NCBI GenBank assembly: GCA_934746015.1
Contig: CAKVEW010000044.1
Span: forward strand, 1 to 24,278
Origin: an uncultured Clostridium sp.
GTDB lineage: Bacteria; Bacillota; Clostridia; Clostridiales; Clostridiaceae
Reading direction: 5' to 3'
Length of the DNA: 24,278 nt
The notes beneath the pieces were generated by a model. It saw only the letters and a list, made by a program, of their open reading frames with translations, did not search any database and was not told where the DNA came from. Positions 7,485-15,019 of this stretch are shown in pieces. The position numbers and the translations under genes are program-made. Position 1 is the first letter of the stretch, and each line of letters begins with the position of its first letter.

Positions 7485-7945
7485 ACTTTTTTATACTTCC
7501 TTCTGTTCTTATTAATTATATAAAATATTAATATTATGATTCCAGTAATTATCAAAGAAGGAATTCCTATAATAGATTTATAAATTGGGTTCTCAAACTG
7601 ACTCTCTAAATCAATATTCATAAAGTTAAGAAGTAAAACATTTATTGCTTCTGAAACAAACTGTATTAAATATATAAATATTATACTCTTTATGGAACTT
7701 ACAACATCAATTTTATTATAAGACACTACTATTAGTAACAAAATTAATACTGATAATACCATGTGAACACCATAGTTTATTGGTAATAGTCTAACCATGT
7801 ATGTAGTTATTGAAAATATAATACTAGTAACTAAATATTTTTTCTTATCTATATCTGTTTTAGAAAAAATATAAATTGCAAGTATAACTAAAAATCCTTC
7901 TGGTAATGCTCTTAATATAAATTCAATTGGTTTTAATTGTTGCAT
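7481..7945 (-). CDS. Small polytopic membrane protein of the agr operon
   Basis: I do not recognise a named family with certainty. The 154-aa product is almost wholly hydrophobic, with about five membrane segments and a basic end (NKNRRKYKKV). Its layout, including VRLLPINYGVHMVL, recalls the membrane input domain of Agr-type sensor kinases, but no kinase domain follows, so this is a weak inference. The chosen start is the Met at 7945, because AAGGAGA lies seven bases upstream; an in-frame ATG at 7987 would overlap the previous gene and has no ribosome site. It couples to agrB through an ATGA overlap and lies 22 nt behind the DUF5317-like gene. Confidence 0.8.
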   Translation of the reverse strand: MQQLKPIEFILRALPEGFLVILAIYIFSKTDIDKKKYLVTSIIFSITTYMVRLLPINYGVHMVLSVLILLLIVVSYNKIDVVSSIKSIIFIYLIQFVSEAINVLLLNFMNIDLESQFENPIYKSIIGIPSLIITGIIILIFYIINKNRRKYKKV

Positions 7946-7967
7946 ATTATGTCTCCTTTTTATTAAT

Positions 7968-8522
7968 TTAATTAACACTATTTTCATTTGTTAAGTTTAT
8001 ATGTTTTACTGTATTATATATAATAATAAATACAAATCCTCTTATAAATATATCTCCTAGGCTAAGAACGCTGTATCCAATATCAAATATATCAGTTAAA
8101 AACTTTAATTTAGTTGAAGCATCCCCTAATATATGAATATCCTGGACCTTTGCAAAAGAATCAACTTTGGCATATCCAGTTAAATATGAAAGGCTTGGGA
8201 ATACAGGCATATATCCATTATTTGCAGAAATTGCTAGATCATTTAATACTCCTCCAATAACAACAAATATTGATCCTACTATAGCTGAAGCATATTGCCT
8301 ATAAGTAAATATAAGTGGTAAATAGGAACATAGATATAATGTTTTTAATATCCCTACATACTTAATCATACTGTAATTCTCACTAAAAATATTAGCTTGT
8401 ACAATTAAATAAACTACTTCCATAAATATAACTGGGTATATAGCCCAGTTTTTAAATATTGGCTTTATCTTAAATTTCTTTACTTTACAAAATATTAATG
8501 AAATAATTATTGTTTCTATCAT
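7968..8522 (-). CDS. DUF5317-like membrane protein, first gene of the agr operon
   Basis: This 184-aa protein has about five membrane segments. Features I associate with DUF5317 proteins are present: GGVLNDLAISANNGYMPVFP in the middle, a region with DIHILGDASTKLKFLTDIF, and the end signature SLGDIFIRG. No biochemical function is known to me for that family. It is the first gene of the leftward agr cluster, after a 219-nt AT-rich gap. AAAAGGTG lies about eleven bases before the ATG start, a somewhat long spacing. Its steady association with agrBD here suggests a part in signal handling or membrane anchoring, but this is inference. Confidence 0.75.
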   Translation of the reverse strand: MIETIIISLIFCKVKKFKIKPIFKNWAIYPVIFMEVVYLIVQANIFSENYSMIKYVGILKTLYLCSYLPLIFTYRQYASAIVGSIFVVIGGVLNDLAISANNGYMPVFPSLSYLTGYAKVDSFAKVQDIHILGDASTKLKFLTDIFDIGYSVLSLGDIFIRGFVFIIIYNTVKHINLTNENSVN

Positions 8523-8702
8523 AATTAAGTATTCACCTTTTACTTCAATATAATTAAATATTATTGTATATATTAGAACATAATTTTTATTATATTTATT
8601 TTTTATACGATAATTATACTATCAACTGTTATTCTTTTCCATAACTTTTTTATTTTTTTATTAAATAAATATAATTATATTTTTATTTTCTTAAAAAAAG
8701 CA

Positions 8703-8733
8703 AAAAAATAGGAAAAATCCTTTCCTATTTTTT
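8703..8733 (-). terminator. Rho-independent terminator of the hydrogenase operon
   Basis: A 13-bp perfect stem, AAAAAATAGGAAA (8703-8715) with TTTCCTATTTTTT (8721-8733), surrounds a five-base loop. It lies 8 nt past the hydA stop codon and is followed on the minus strand by TGC and seven T residues. It separates the hydrogenase operon from the agr operon. Confidence 0.85.
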
Positions 8734-8741
8734 AGATAATA

Positions 8742-10463
8742 TTATTTCTTGTAATTAACATGTAAAATATCATGAGCTATATCACTATTAGGCTTAATAA
8801 GATATTCTTTATATAATTCTTTTATCATAGGATTCTCATGAGCCTTCCTTATTGTTTTTTCCCTATCTTCCATATAAATAGAATGCATTCTACTTTTTAA
8901 TATTTCCCTATTTGATTTAATATAAGGTTGTCCTCCTCCGTTGACACATCCACCTAAGCAAGCCATAACTTCAATAAATTGATATTTTGACTTTCCAGAC
9001 TTTACATCATCCATCATCCTCTTAGCATTTCCAAGTGAACTCACTACAGCTATATTTATTTCTCTACCATTAAAATCTATTTTAGCTTCCTTAAAACCAT
9101 CTAACCCTCTTACAGATTCAAAGTCAACTTTTTCCAAAGTGTTTCCTGTAATCCATTCATAAGAAGTTCTTAGAGCTGCTTCCATAACTCCTCCACTTGC
9201 TCCAAAAATAGTCCCTGCTCCACTTGATTCACCTAATGGATTATCAAAATCTATATCTTGAAGATTAACTATATCAATTCCTGATTCTCTTATTAATTTA
9301 GCAAGCTCTCTAGTAGTTATTACTATATCTACATCCCTTGTTCCATTTTCATCTTTCATTTCTTCTCTATTAGCTTCTTGTTTTTTTGATATACATGGCA
9401 TAATTGATACAACTTTTATATCTTCTTTATTTAATCCTAATTTATTTGGCAAATAATTTTTTGCAATAGCTCCAAACATTTGCTGAGGCGATTTACAAGT
9501 TGAAATAAACTCCATATTATCTCCATAATTATTTTCCACATATTTTATCCATGCTGGACAACAACTTGTAATAAGAGGTAAATTTTTACCTGAAACAAAT
9601 CTTTCTAGAAACTCATTTGCTTCTTCCATTATTGTTAAATCAGCAGCAAAATCAGTATCAAATACTGCGTCAAAACCTAATAATTTTAATGAAAATACTA
9701 TTTTCCCTATAGATAATTTTCCAGACTCCATTCCAAATTCTTCTGCTAATGCATATCTTACAGCTGGAGCTATTTGTGTTATAACATATTGATCACTGTC
9801 TAATAGTTCCCAAACTTTTTTGTAATTCATTTTTTCTCTCAGTGCACCAGTAGGACAAACCGCTATACATTGACCACAGTAGGTACAGTTAGTATTCTCA
9901 ATTTTTTCATCGCAAAATGTGGATATATTACTTTTAAACCCTCTATTTGCTACAGTTATAGCATTTACCTTTTGCACCTCATTACATACAGTTACACATC
10001 TTCTACATAAGATACACTTTTCTCCATCCCTTACAAATCCCTCAGAAATATCTAAATCAAATCTATTTTTTTCCCCTTCATAAGGATTTTCATGTATTCC
10101 AAGTTCTGCAGCCAAGTTTTGCAACTCACAAATGTTATTTTTTTCACATTTCAAACAATCCATAGGATGATCTGATAATAGAAGTTCCGTTATAGTTCTC
10201 CTTGCTTTAATAGCCTTTAATGAATTAGTCTTTATAGACATTCCTTCCCTTATTTCTGTAGCACAAGATGGTACTAGCCCCTCTTTACCTTCTATTTCAA
10301 CAACACATACTCTACAAGTTCCCTTACAGTTTCTTGTTTTTCCATCTACCATATACATATGGCATAATGTTGGTAAATTTATATTAATCTTTTTTGCTGC
10401 ATCTAAAATACTAGTTCCATTCTCTACTTCTATATTAATACCATTTATCTTTGCATTAACCAT
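8742..10463 (-). CDS. hydA: [FeFe]-hydrogenase catalytic subunit HydA
   Basis: This cytosolic 573-aa enzyme reduces protons to H2 at an H-cluster. From the N-terminus: a [2Fe-2S] domain (Cys34, Cys50, Cys53, Cys67), a Cys/His-rich segment near 99-113, two [4Fe-4S] clusters (C150ILCRRC156VTVC and C193TYCGQC199IAVC), then the H domain. H-cluster motifs are complete: TSCCPAW with Cys301 (proton transfer) and Cys302, MPCISKK with Cys357, and MACLGGCVNGG with Cys502 and Cys506. Length and the ending HDILHVNYKK are close to C. pasteurianum hydrogenase I. Its start overlaps the hydB stop by one base (TAATG). Next to hydB and hydC it is probably part of an NAD-linked, perhaps electron-bifurcating, complex. 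Confidence 0.96.
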   Translation of the reverse strand: MVNAKINGINIEVENGTSILDAAKKININLPTLCHMYMVDGKTRNCKGTCRVCVVEIEGKEGLVPSCATEIREGMSIKTNSLKAIKARRTITELLLSDHPMDCLKCEKNNICELQNLAAELGIHENPYEGEKNRFDLDISEGFVRDGEKCILCRRCVTVCNEVQKVNAITVANRGFKSNISTFCDEKIENTNCTYCGQCIAVCPTGALREKMNYKKVWELLDSDQYVITQIAPAVRYALAEEFGMESGKLSIGKIVFSLKLLGFDAVFDTDFAADLTIMEEANEFLERFVSGKNLPLITSCCPAWIKYVENNYGDNMEFISTCKSPQQMFGAIAKNYLPNKLGLNKEDIKVVSIMPCISKKQEANREEMKDENGTRDVDIVITTRELAKLIRESGIDIVNLQDIDFDNPLGESSGAGTIFGASGGVMEAALRTSYEWITGNTLEKVDFESVRGLDGFKEAKIDFNGREINIAVVSSLGNAKRMMDDVKSGKSKYQFIEVMACLGGCVNGGGQPYIKSNREILKSRMHSIYMEDREKTIRKAHENPMIKELYKEYLIKPNSDIAHDILHVNYKK

Positions 10464-12367
10464 TAATTATCCCCTCCTAAGCTAGTTTTAATTATGGCTT
10501 TAGTTGGACATGCTTCAAAGCACAATCCACATCTTATGCATTTATCATTATCTATAAAATGCTGTTCTCTAAGTTTTCCTTTAATAGCTAGCACTGGACA
10601 TGCTCTTAAGCATTTAGTACATCCAATACATTCATCTGTAACATCATACTTTACTAGTTGCTTACAAACTCCAGCTTTACATTTTTTCTTTATTACATGT
10701 TCCTCATATTCATCTCTGAAAAACTTAATAGTACTTATTACTGGATTAGGAGCTGCTTCACCTAGGCCACACAAAGACGTATCTTTTACTACTTGGCAAA
10801 GTTCTTCTAACTTATTTAAATCCTCTTTTTCAGCTTTTCCTGTAGTGATTCTTTGTATTATTTCTAATATTCTTTTATTCCCAATTCTGCATGGAGTACA
10901 CTTTCCACAGGATTCATCAACACTAAATTCCAAATAAAACTTTGATATATCAACCATACAATTATCCTCATCCATTACTATCATTCCTCCAGATCCCATC
11001 ATAGAGCCAATGTCAGTAAGTGTATCATATTCTATTGGTAAATCTAAATATTCTATAGGAATACATCCCCCTGATGGACCTCCTGTTTGAACTGCCTTTA
11101 GTTCTTTATTATCTGCTAAGCCACCACCTATTTCATATATTATATCTCTTAGTGGTATCCCCATTGGTACTTCAACTAATCCTACATTATTTATGTTTCC
11201 AGCTAATGCAAATACCTTTGTTCCAGTTGATTTTTTAGCACCTATATTACTATACCAGCTAGCACCATTGTTAATTATTTGACTAATATTTGCAAAGGTT
11301 TCTACATTATTAACGCAAGTTGGCCTTTGCCATAGTCCCTTTTCTGAAGTTCTAGGTGGTTTCATAGTTGGTTCGCCTCTTTGTCCCTCAATAGAATGTA
11401 TTAAGGCAGTTGCTTCTCCACATACAAATGCTCCAGCACCATATTTGATTTCAATATCAAAATCAAATCCTGTATTTAGTATATTTTCTCCAAGCAATCC
11501 AATATTTCTAGCTTGAGCAATTGCTATTTTTAATCTATGAACTGCTAAAGGATACTCTGCCCTAATATAAATATACCCATTACTTGCTCCTGTAGCATAT
11601 CCACAAATAGCCATAGCTTCTAATACAGAATTAGGGTCTCCCTCTAATATTGCCCTATCCATAAATGCTCCTGGATCTCCTTCATCAGCATTGCAAATTA
11701 CATACTTTATATTTCCTTCTGCTCTTCTTGCTGTTTCCCACTTTCTGCCTGTTGGAAAGCCTCCACCACCTCTTCCTCTTAATCCAGATTCAGTGACTTC
11801 TTTTATAACTTCCTCTTTAGTCATAGATGTTATAGCTTTTCCTAAAGCTGTATATGCTCCAACAGCTAATGCATCTTCCATATTTTCAGGATCTATTACT
11901 CCACAATTTTTTAAAGCTATTTTAACTTGTTTCTTATAAAATGGTATTTCTTCTTTTACTTTTATTCTCTCTTTAGTTTCATCATCTTCATATAATAGTC
12001 TTTCAACAACTTCCCCATTAAGTATATGACTTTCTATTATTTCATTAACATCTTCTTCTTTAACTTCAATATAAAAAACCTTATCAGGCATAATTTCTAT
12101 TACTGGTCCCTTTGCACAAAACCCAAAACATCCTGTCATTATAATTTTCACTTTTTCTTGTAGTCCTAATCTTTCTATTTCTTCTATAAAGTGTTCCTTT
12201 ATTTTGTCTGCCTTTGATGCTTTACAACCAGGTCCCCCACAAATTAATATATGCCTTTCCTCTATATTACCCTTATTAAATTTTTCCGGATTTTGCCTTA
12301 CTTCAATTTTACTTTTACATTCACTAACCCTTTCTAATAGATCTTTATAGTCCTTAATTTTTTCCAT
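10463..12367 (-). CDS. hydB: NuoF-like hydrogenase subunit HydB (NAD/FMN and Fe-S)
   Basis: This 634-aa protein is the flavin-binding electron hub. Residues 38-100 form a thioredoxin-like [2Fe-2S] domain (Cys43, Cys48, Cys80, Cys84). The NuoF core follows, with the glycine-rich FMN/NADH region GLRGRGGGGFPTGRKW (195-210) and NADEGDPGAF (226-235). Its [4Fe-4S] site is CGKCTPC (487-493) with Cys533. The C-terminus adds a two-cluster ferredoxin domain (Cys580/583/586/590 and Cys610/613/616/620). This domain order matches HydB of trimeric bifurcating hydrogenases rather than respiratory complex I. It begins one base after the hydC stop, and GGAGGGG in its last codons serves as the hydA ribosome site. 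Confidence 0.95.
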   Translation of the reverse strand: MEKIKDYKDLLERVSECKSKIEVRQNPEKFNKGNIEERHILICGGPGCKASKADKIKEHFIEEIERLGLQEKVKIIMTGCFGFCAKGPVIEIMPDKVFYIEVKEEDVNEIIESHILNGEVVERLLYEDDETKERIKVKEEIPFYKKQVKIALKNCGVIDPENMEDALAVGAYTALGKAITSMTKEEVIKEVTESGLRGRGGGGFPTGRKWETARRAEGNIKYVICNADEGDPGAFMDRAILEGDPNSVLEAMAICGYATGASNGYIYIRAEYPLAVHRLKIAIAQARNIGLLGENILNTGFDFDIEIKYGAGAFVCGEATALIHSIEGQRGEPTMKPPRTSEKGLWQRPTCVNNVETFANISQIINNGASWYSNIGAKKSTGTKVFALAGNINNVGLVEVPMGIPLRDIIYEIGGGLADNKELKAVQTGGPSGGCIPIEYLDLPIEYDTLTDIGSMMGSGGMIVMDEDNCMVDISKFYLEFSVDESCGKCTPCRIGNKRILEIIQRITTGKAEKEDLNKLEELCQVVKDTSLCGLGEAAPNPVISTIKFFRDEYEEHVIKKKCKAGVCKQLVKYDVTDECIGCTKCLRACPVLAIKGKLREQHFIDNDKCIRCGLCFEACPTKAIIKTSLGGDN

Positions 12368-12368
12368 A

Positions 12369-12842
12369 TCAACCCTGCTCCCTTAAATCATTAATTAATT
12401 CAGTAACTTGAGTTTTAGTAAAATGTCCGTAAACCTTGTCATTAACTAGTACTACTGGTGCAATAGCACAAGAACCAACACATCTTAAAGTATCTAATGT
12501 AAATAATCCATCCTTCGTTGTTTCCCCATCTTTTATACCTAATACTTTCCTAAAATCTTCGAGTATATCATTTGCTCCTCTTACAAAGCAAGCAGTTCCA
12601 GTACAAATACTAATAGCATATTTCCCCTTTGGCTCAGTTGAAAAATATGAATAAAAAGTTATAACACCATAAACCTTTGAAACTGGTATGTTTAACATTT
12701 TTGCTATATACTCCTGCACTTCCCTTCCCAAATATCCATAAAGGTTCTGAGCCTGATGTAAAACTGCAATTAAGGAGCTTTCATCGTCATTTCCTTCTTG
12801 GATAAATGATTCTAAATCTTTGAACTTACTACACTTGTCCAT
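12369..12842 (-). CDS. hydC: NuoE-like [2Fe-2S] hydrogenase subunit HydC
   Basis: This 157-aa subunit is of the 24-kDa NuoE family, which passes electrons between the flavin subunit and its partners. The thioredoxin-like [2Fe-2S] site is complete: Cys80 and Cys85 (SICTGTACF), Cys121 and Cys125 (RCVGSCAIAP). The N-terminal helical part with LIAVLHQAQNLYGYLG is typical. The start chosen is the ATG at 12842, with GGGAGATGA eight bases upstream; a GTG at 12857 is in frame but overlaps no ribosome site. It is the first gene of the hydCBA operon. I saw no convincing promoter or Rex-type operator in the AT-rich region before it, which is partly filled by palindromic repeat copy 3. Confidence 0.93.
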   Translation of the reverse strand: MDKCSKFKDLESFIQEGNDDESSLIAVLHQAQNLYGYLGREVQEYIAKMLNIPVSKVYGVITFYSYFSTEPKGKYAISICTGTACFVRGANDILEDFRKVLGIKDGETTKDGLFTLDTLRCVGSCAIAPVVLVNDKVYGHFTKTQVTELINDLREQG

Positions 12843-12927
12843 TAAATCATCTCCCACAAATAAGCTTTAAGAATTTTCTAAATATTCTATATATTGTATA
12901 TTACCATATATATCATATTAATTAAAT

Positions 12928-13001
12928 AAAAAATGATATATATATTATATTCTTTGCTCCGTCGCAGGCTCCAAGTCGCCAGAATATAATATCTATATCA
13001 T
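12928..13001 (-). repeat. Palindromic hairpin repeat, copy 3
   Basis: The arms at 12933-12953 and 12981-13001 are 21 nt each and complementary at 20 positions. The 27-nt loop (12954-12980) carries GCAGGCTCCAAGTCGCC, matching the loops of copies 1 and 2 at most positions. On the minus strand the right side is followed by TTTTTT (12933-12928). It lies between wecA, which already has its own terminator at 13079-13108, and the hydCBA start, so it is not needed as the wecA terminator. Confidence 0.85.
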
Positions 13002-13017
13002 CATATACGGAAGGAAA

Positions 13018-13063
13018 GGAATTTATAAATAATTATTCACAGGGTAATATTTTTATAAATTCC
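13018..13063. repeat. 12-bp inverted repeat next to palindromic copy 3
   Basis: GGAATTTATAAA (13018-13029) is repeated in inverse orientation as TTTATAAATTCC (13052-13063), with 22 nt between. It has no T tract directly attached and lies between the wecA terminator and repeat copy 3. It could be a hairpin, a protein-binding site, or the remnant of another small element. Confidence 0.5.
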
Positions 13064-13078
13064 TAGAAAATAAAAAAT

Positions 13079-13108
13079 TTGCATCCTAATATTATAATTA
13101 GAATGCAA
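13079..13108 (-). terminator. Rho-independent terminator of wecA/tagO
   Basis: TTGCAT and CTAAT (13079-13090) pair with ATTAG and ATGCAA (13097-13108), with one C/A mismatch and a six-base loop. On the minus strand it is followed by AATTTTTTATTTT. It lies 12 nt past the gene's stop codon. Confidence 0.75.
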
Positions 13109-13120
13109 TGAAAATATTAC

Positions 13121-14074
13121 TTATTTTTTTATTAATAATAGAATAATCGATATTAAACTAAAAGCTAAACTAACCATATTTATATATGTTACAACTTGCT
13201 TTGGAGTAAATCCCTTTGATTCTAGTCTATAATGTATTTGGCTTCTATCTGCTTGATATACTGGCTTACCATCAATAAACCTTTTTACTATAACAAAAAG
13301 ATTATCAAATATAGGTATTGCTAATGCTAGTATAGGTATAAAAATACTCATTAAAGTAGCTTGCTTAAAAGCTCCATCTAGAGCAATTATACTTAAAATA
13401 AAACCTAAGAAATTTGCGCCTGAATCTCCCATGAAAATCTTGGCTGGATAATTATTATACTTTAAGAATCCAAGTGTAACTCCAGAAACAATTAGTGACA
13501 TAGTAATAGATTCACTTTGTTTCAATATAATTGCTGCTCCTGCAAAAGTAATAGATGAAATAAGAGACAATCCACCAGCAAGTCCATCCATACCATCTGA
13601 CCAATTTATAACAGTTGTTACCCCAAATATCCATGTAATTGTTAAGATTAATTGTAGAATATTTGATAATACTATGTATTCACCTGTAAAAGGATTAGTA
13701 AAACCTCTAAATACAATTCCAGCATTATATATTATAAATGCTGCTATTAATTGAATTATCAATCTAGGATATATTGGAAATTCTTTTCCTCTAGTTTTAT
13801 AATAATCATCAACTAACCCTATTGCTAAAATCAGTGATGATCCTATAAATATCCAAAGTTTTTCCTTTGTTAATGTATAGTTATCTATCAAAAAATAAAC
13901 TATAAAAAATCCTATAAACATTGCTACTCCACCACAAAGTGGAGTTTCTTTATCATGCTTTTTTCTTTTTGTTGGTTTATCAGTAAAACTATATTTAGTA
14001 AATAATTTCATTAACCATGGTGTTATAAAATAAACTATTAAAAATGATAATACTAAAGATAAAATATATCTCAT
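13121..14074 (-). CDS. tagO: Undecaprenyl-phosphate GlcNAc-1-phosphate transferase (WecA/TagO family)
   Basis: This 317-aa membrane enzyme transfers a sugar-1-phosphate, probably GlcNAc-1-P, from UDP to undecaprenyl phosphate, the first step of wall glycopolymer synthesis. About ten membrane segments are visible. Active-site motifs are present: Asp89-Asp90 (LVDDYYKTRG), Asn157 to Asp163 (NWSDGMDGLAGG) and Asp217 (MGDSGANFLG). The cytosolic loop reads DRSQIHYRLESKG (276-288); the usual HIHHR has become QIHYR, keeping the central His281. MraY is less likely because the protein lacks the MraY-specific pattern. The ATG has AAGGAG six bases upstream, and a perfect promoter lies at 14128-14156, so it is transcribed alone. 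Confidence 0.9.
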   Translation of the reverse strand: MRYILSLVLSFLIVYFITPWLMKLFTKYSFTDKPTKRKKHDKETPLCGGVAMFIGFFIVYFLIDNYTLTKEKLWIFIGSSLILAIGLVDDYYKTRGKEFPIYPRLIIQLIAAFIIYNAGIVFRGFTNPFTGEYIVLSNILQLILTITWIFGVTTVINWSDGMDGLAGGLSLISSITFAGAAIILKQSESITMSLIVSGVTLGFLKYNNYPAKIFMGDSGANFLGFILSIIALDGAFKQATLMSIFIPILALAIPIFDNLFVIVKRFIDGKPVYQADRSQIHYRLESKGFTPKQVVTYINMVSLAFSLISIILLLIKK

Positions 14075-14127
14075 AATATGCTCCTTAAAAACTAATGCAA
14101 TTTTATTATGTAAATAATTATTATCTA

Positions 14128-14156
14128 ATTATACTATTATCATCTATTTTTATCAA
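14128..14156 (-). promoter_or_regulatory. Sigma-A promoter of wecA/tagO
   Basis: On the minus strand TTGATA (14156-14151) and TATAAT (14133-14128) are separated by exactly 17 nt, about 54 nt before the start codon. Confidence 0.7.
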
Positions 14157-14296
14157 TGACAAAAGGATTACGATTTATTTCAAAAAAAATTAGAGTTGTA
14201 AATTAGAATGCACAATAATGAATAAATAATGCATAATTATAGAAGTAATTTGTTCCAAATTACAAATTTAAATATAGAATTACTCTATAAAAATAT
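14157..14296. other. Non-coding stretch between tagO promoter and V-ATPase terminator
   Basis: No gene is seen. It contains a TGCATT...GTGCATT repeat remnant (14208-14237, best read on the minus strand) and a small perfect hairpin, GTAATTTG/CAAATTAC with a three-base loop (14245-14263). Confidence 0.5.
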
Positions 14297-14336
14297 AAAT
14301 GAGTATAAAACTCATTTATAAGTTTTATACTCATTT
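14297..14336 (-). terminator. Rho-independent terminator of the V-ATPase operon
   Basis: A 16-bp perfect stem, AAATGAGTATAAAACT (14297-14312) with AGTTTTATACTCATTT (14321-14336), has an eight-base loop. On the minus strand it leads into TATATTTTTATAG. It lies 40 nt past the last gene of the operon. The stem is AT-rich, so strength is uncertain. Confidence 0.75.
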
Positions 14337-14375
14337 CACATTTTGTTATTCTTTTTATATTATACAATAACTTTT

Positions 14376-15017
14376 TTAGCTTTTTGCTTGTATAATATCT
14401 TTAACTTTCATAAGTCTAGTTAAAGCTCCTCTTTCATTTTCATCTAACTTCATTCTAATATATTTTATTGTTTCTTGTAATGAAGGTATTGTCATATATT
14501 CAAGGGCATTAACTCTTCTTCTAGTTTTTTCAATTTCATCTGCCATTAGCTGAGTTGATTTTTCAACTTCTGCTAATTCTAATAATTTAGGTAACATATC
14601 ATACAATTTAGCAATAGAATCATCTAATTCTGATGATGTTGTTGCAAAACCATATGGGAATATACTACCTTCATCACCTTCAAGCTGCCTATGAAAGTCC
14701 ATTTTAGGAACATTAACACTCATTATATTTTTAGTTCCTACTTCAACAGAAATACTTTCTTTTGGATAAGCTACTGCTTCTTCTAAAAATTCTGAGCTCA
14801 TAACAGCTCTAGCCATAACAAAATCCTTAAGTGCTCCTTGAAGCTCTGCTTCTACAGATTTTCTTAATTCATTATTATATTTGACAAGATTAACGAATTG
14901 TCTCATAAGCTCATCTTGCTTATCCTTTAAAAGTTTATGTCCTCTTGTTGCTGTAGCTAATCTTTTCTTTAGCTTAGACATCTCCATTCTAGTAGGATTG
15001 ACATTTAATCTTGCCAT
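14376..15017 (-). CDS. ntpD: V-type ATP synthase subunit D
   Basis: Subunit D is the central rotor stalk that turns inside the A3B3 head. The 213-aa length and the start [20 protein letters not shown] are typical, as is the conserved C-terminal stretch [14 protein letters not shown] (about 165-178) with long helical segments on both sides forming a coiled coil. The gene starts 2 nt after the ntpB stop and its ribosome site AGGGAG lies in the last ntpB codons, a little far from the ATG. It is the last gene of the operon; the terminator follows at 14297-14336. No separate gene for other subunits follows. Confidence 0.95.
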   Translation of the reverse strand: MARLNVNPTRMEMSKLKKRLATATRGHKLLKDKQDELMRQFVNLVKYNNELRKSVEAELQGALKDFVMARAVMSSEFLEEAVAYPKESISVEVGTKNIMSVNVPKMDFHRQLEGDEGSIFPYGFATTSSELDDSIAKLYDMLPKLLELAEVEKSTQLMADEIEKTRRRVNALEYMTIPSLQETIKYIRMKLDENERGALTRLMKVKDIIQAKS

Positions 15018-15019
15018 GG

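Noticed and set aside
8601..8624. TTGATA next to TATAAT (minus strand) as an agr operon promoter
   Set aside because: TATAAT overlaps almost directly after TTGATA, and the next -10-like box is only 12 nt away, so no normally spaced promoter could be fixed. A promoter must be in 8523-8700, but I cannot place it.
10494..10937. 147-codon plus-strand open frame opposite hydB
   Set aside because: It is antisense to the cysteine-rich C-terminus of hydB, has no ribosome site, and its Cys/His-rich look is the shadow of the ferredoxin codons.
12843..12930. Rex-type redox operator before hydCBA
   Set aside because: No TTGTTAA-type inverted repeat was seen; the region is plain AT-rich sequence with no clear operator.
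14341..14375. Second terminator stem GTTATT...AATAAC after ntpD
   Set aside because: The stem is only six AT-rich pairs with a 15-base loop and no T tract; the 16-bp hairpin at 14297-14336 is the better candidate.
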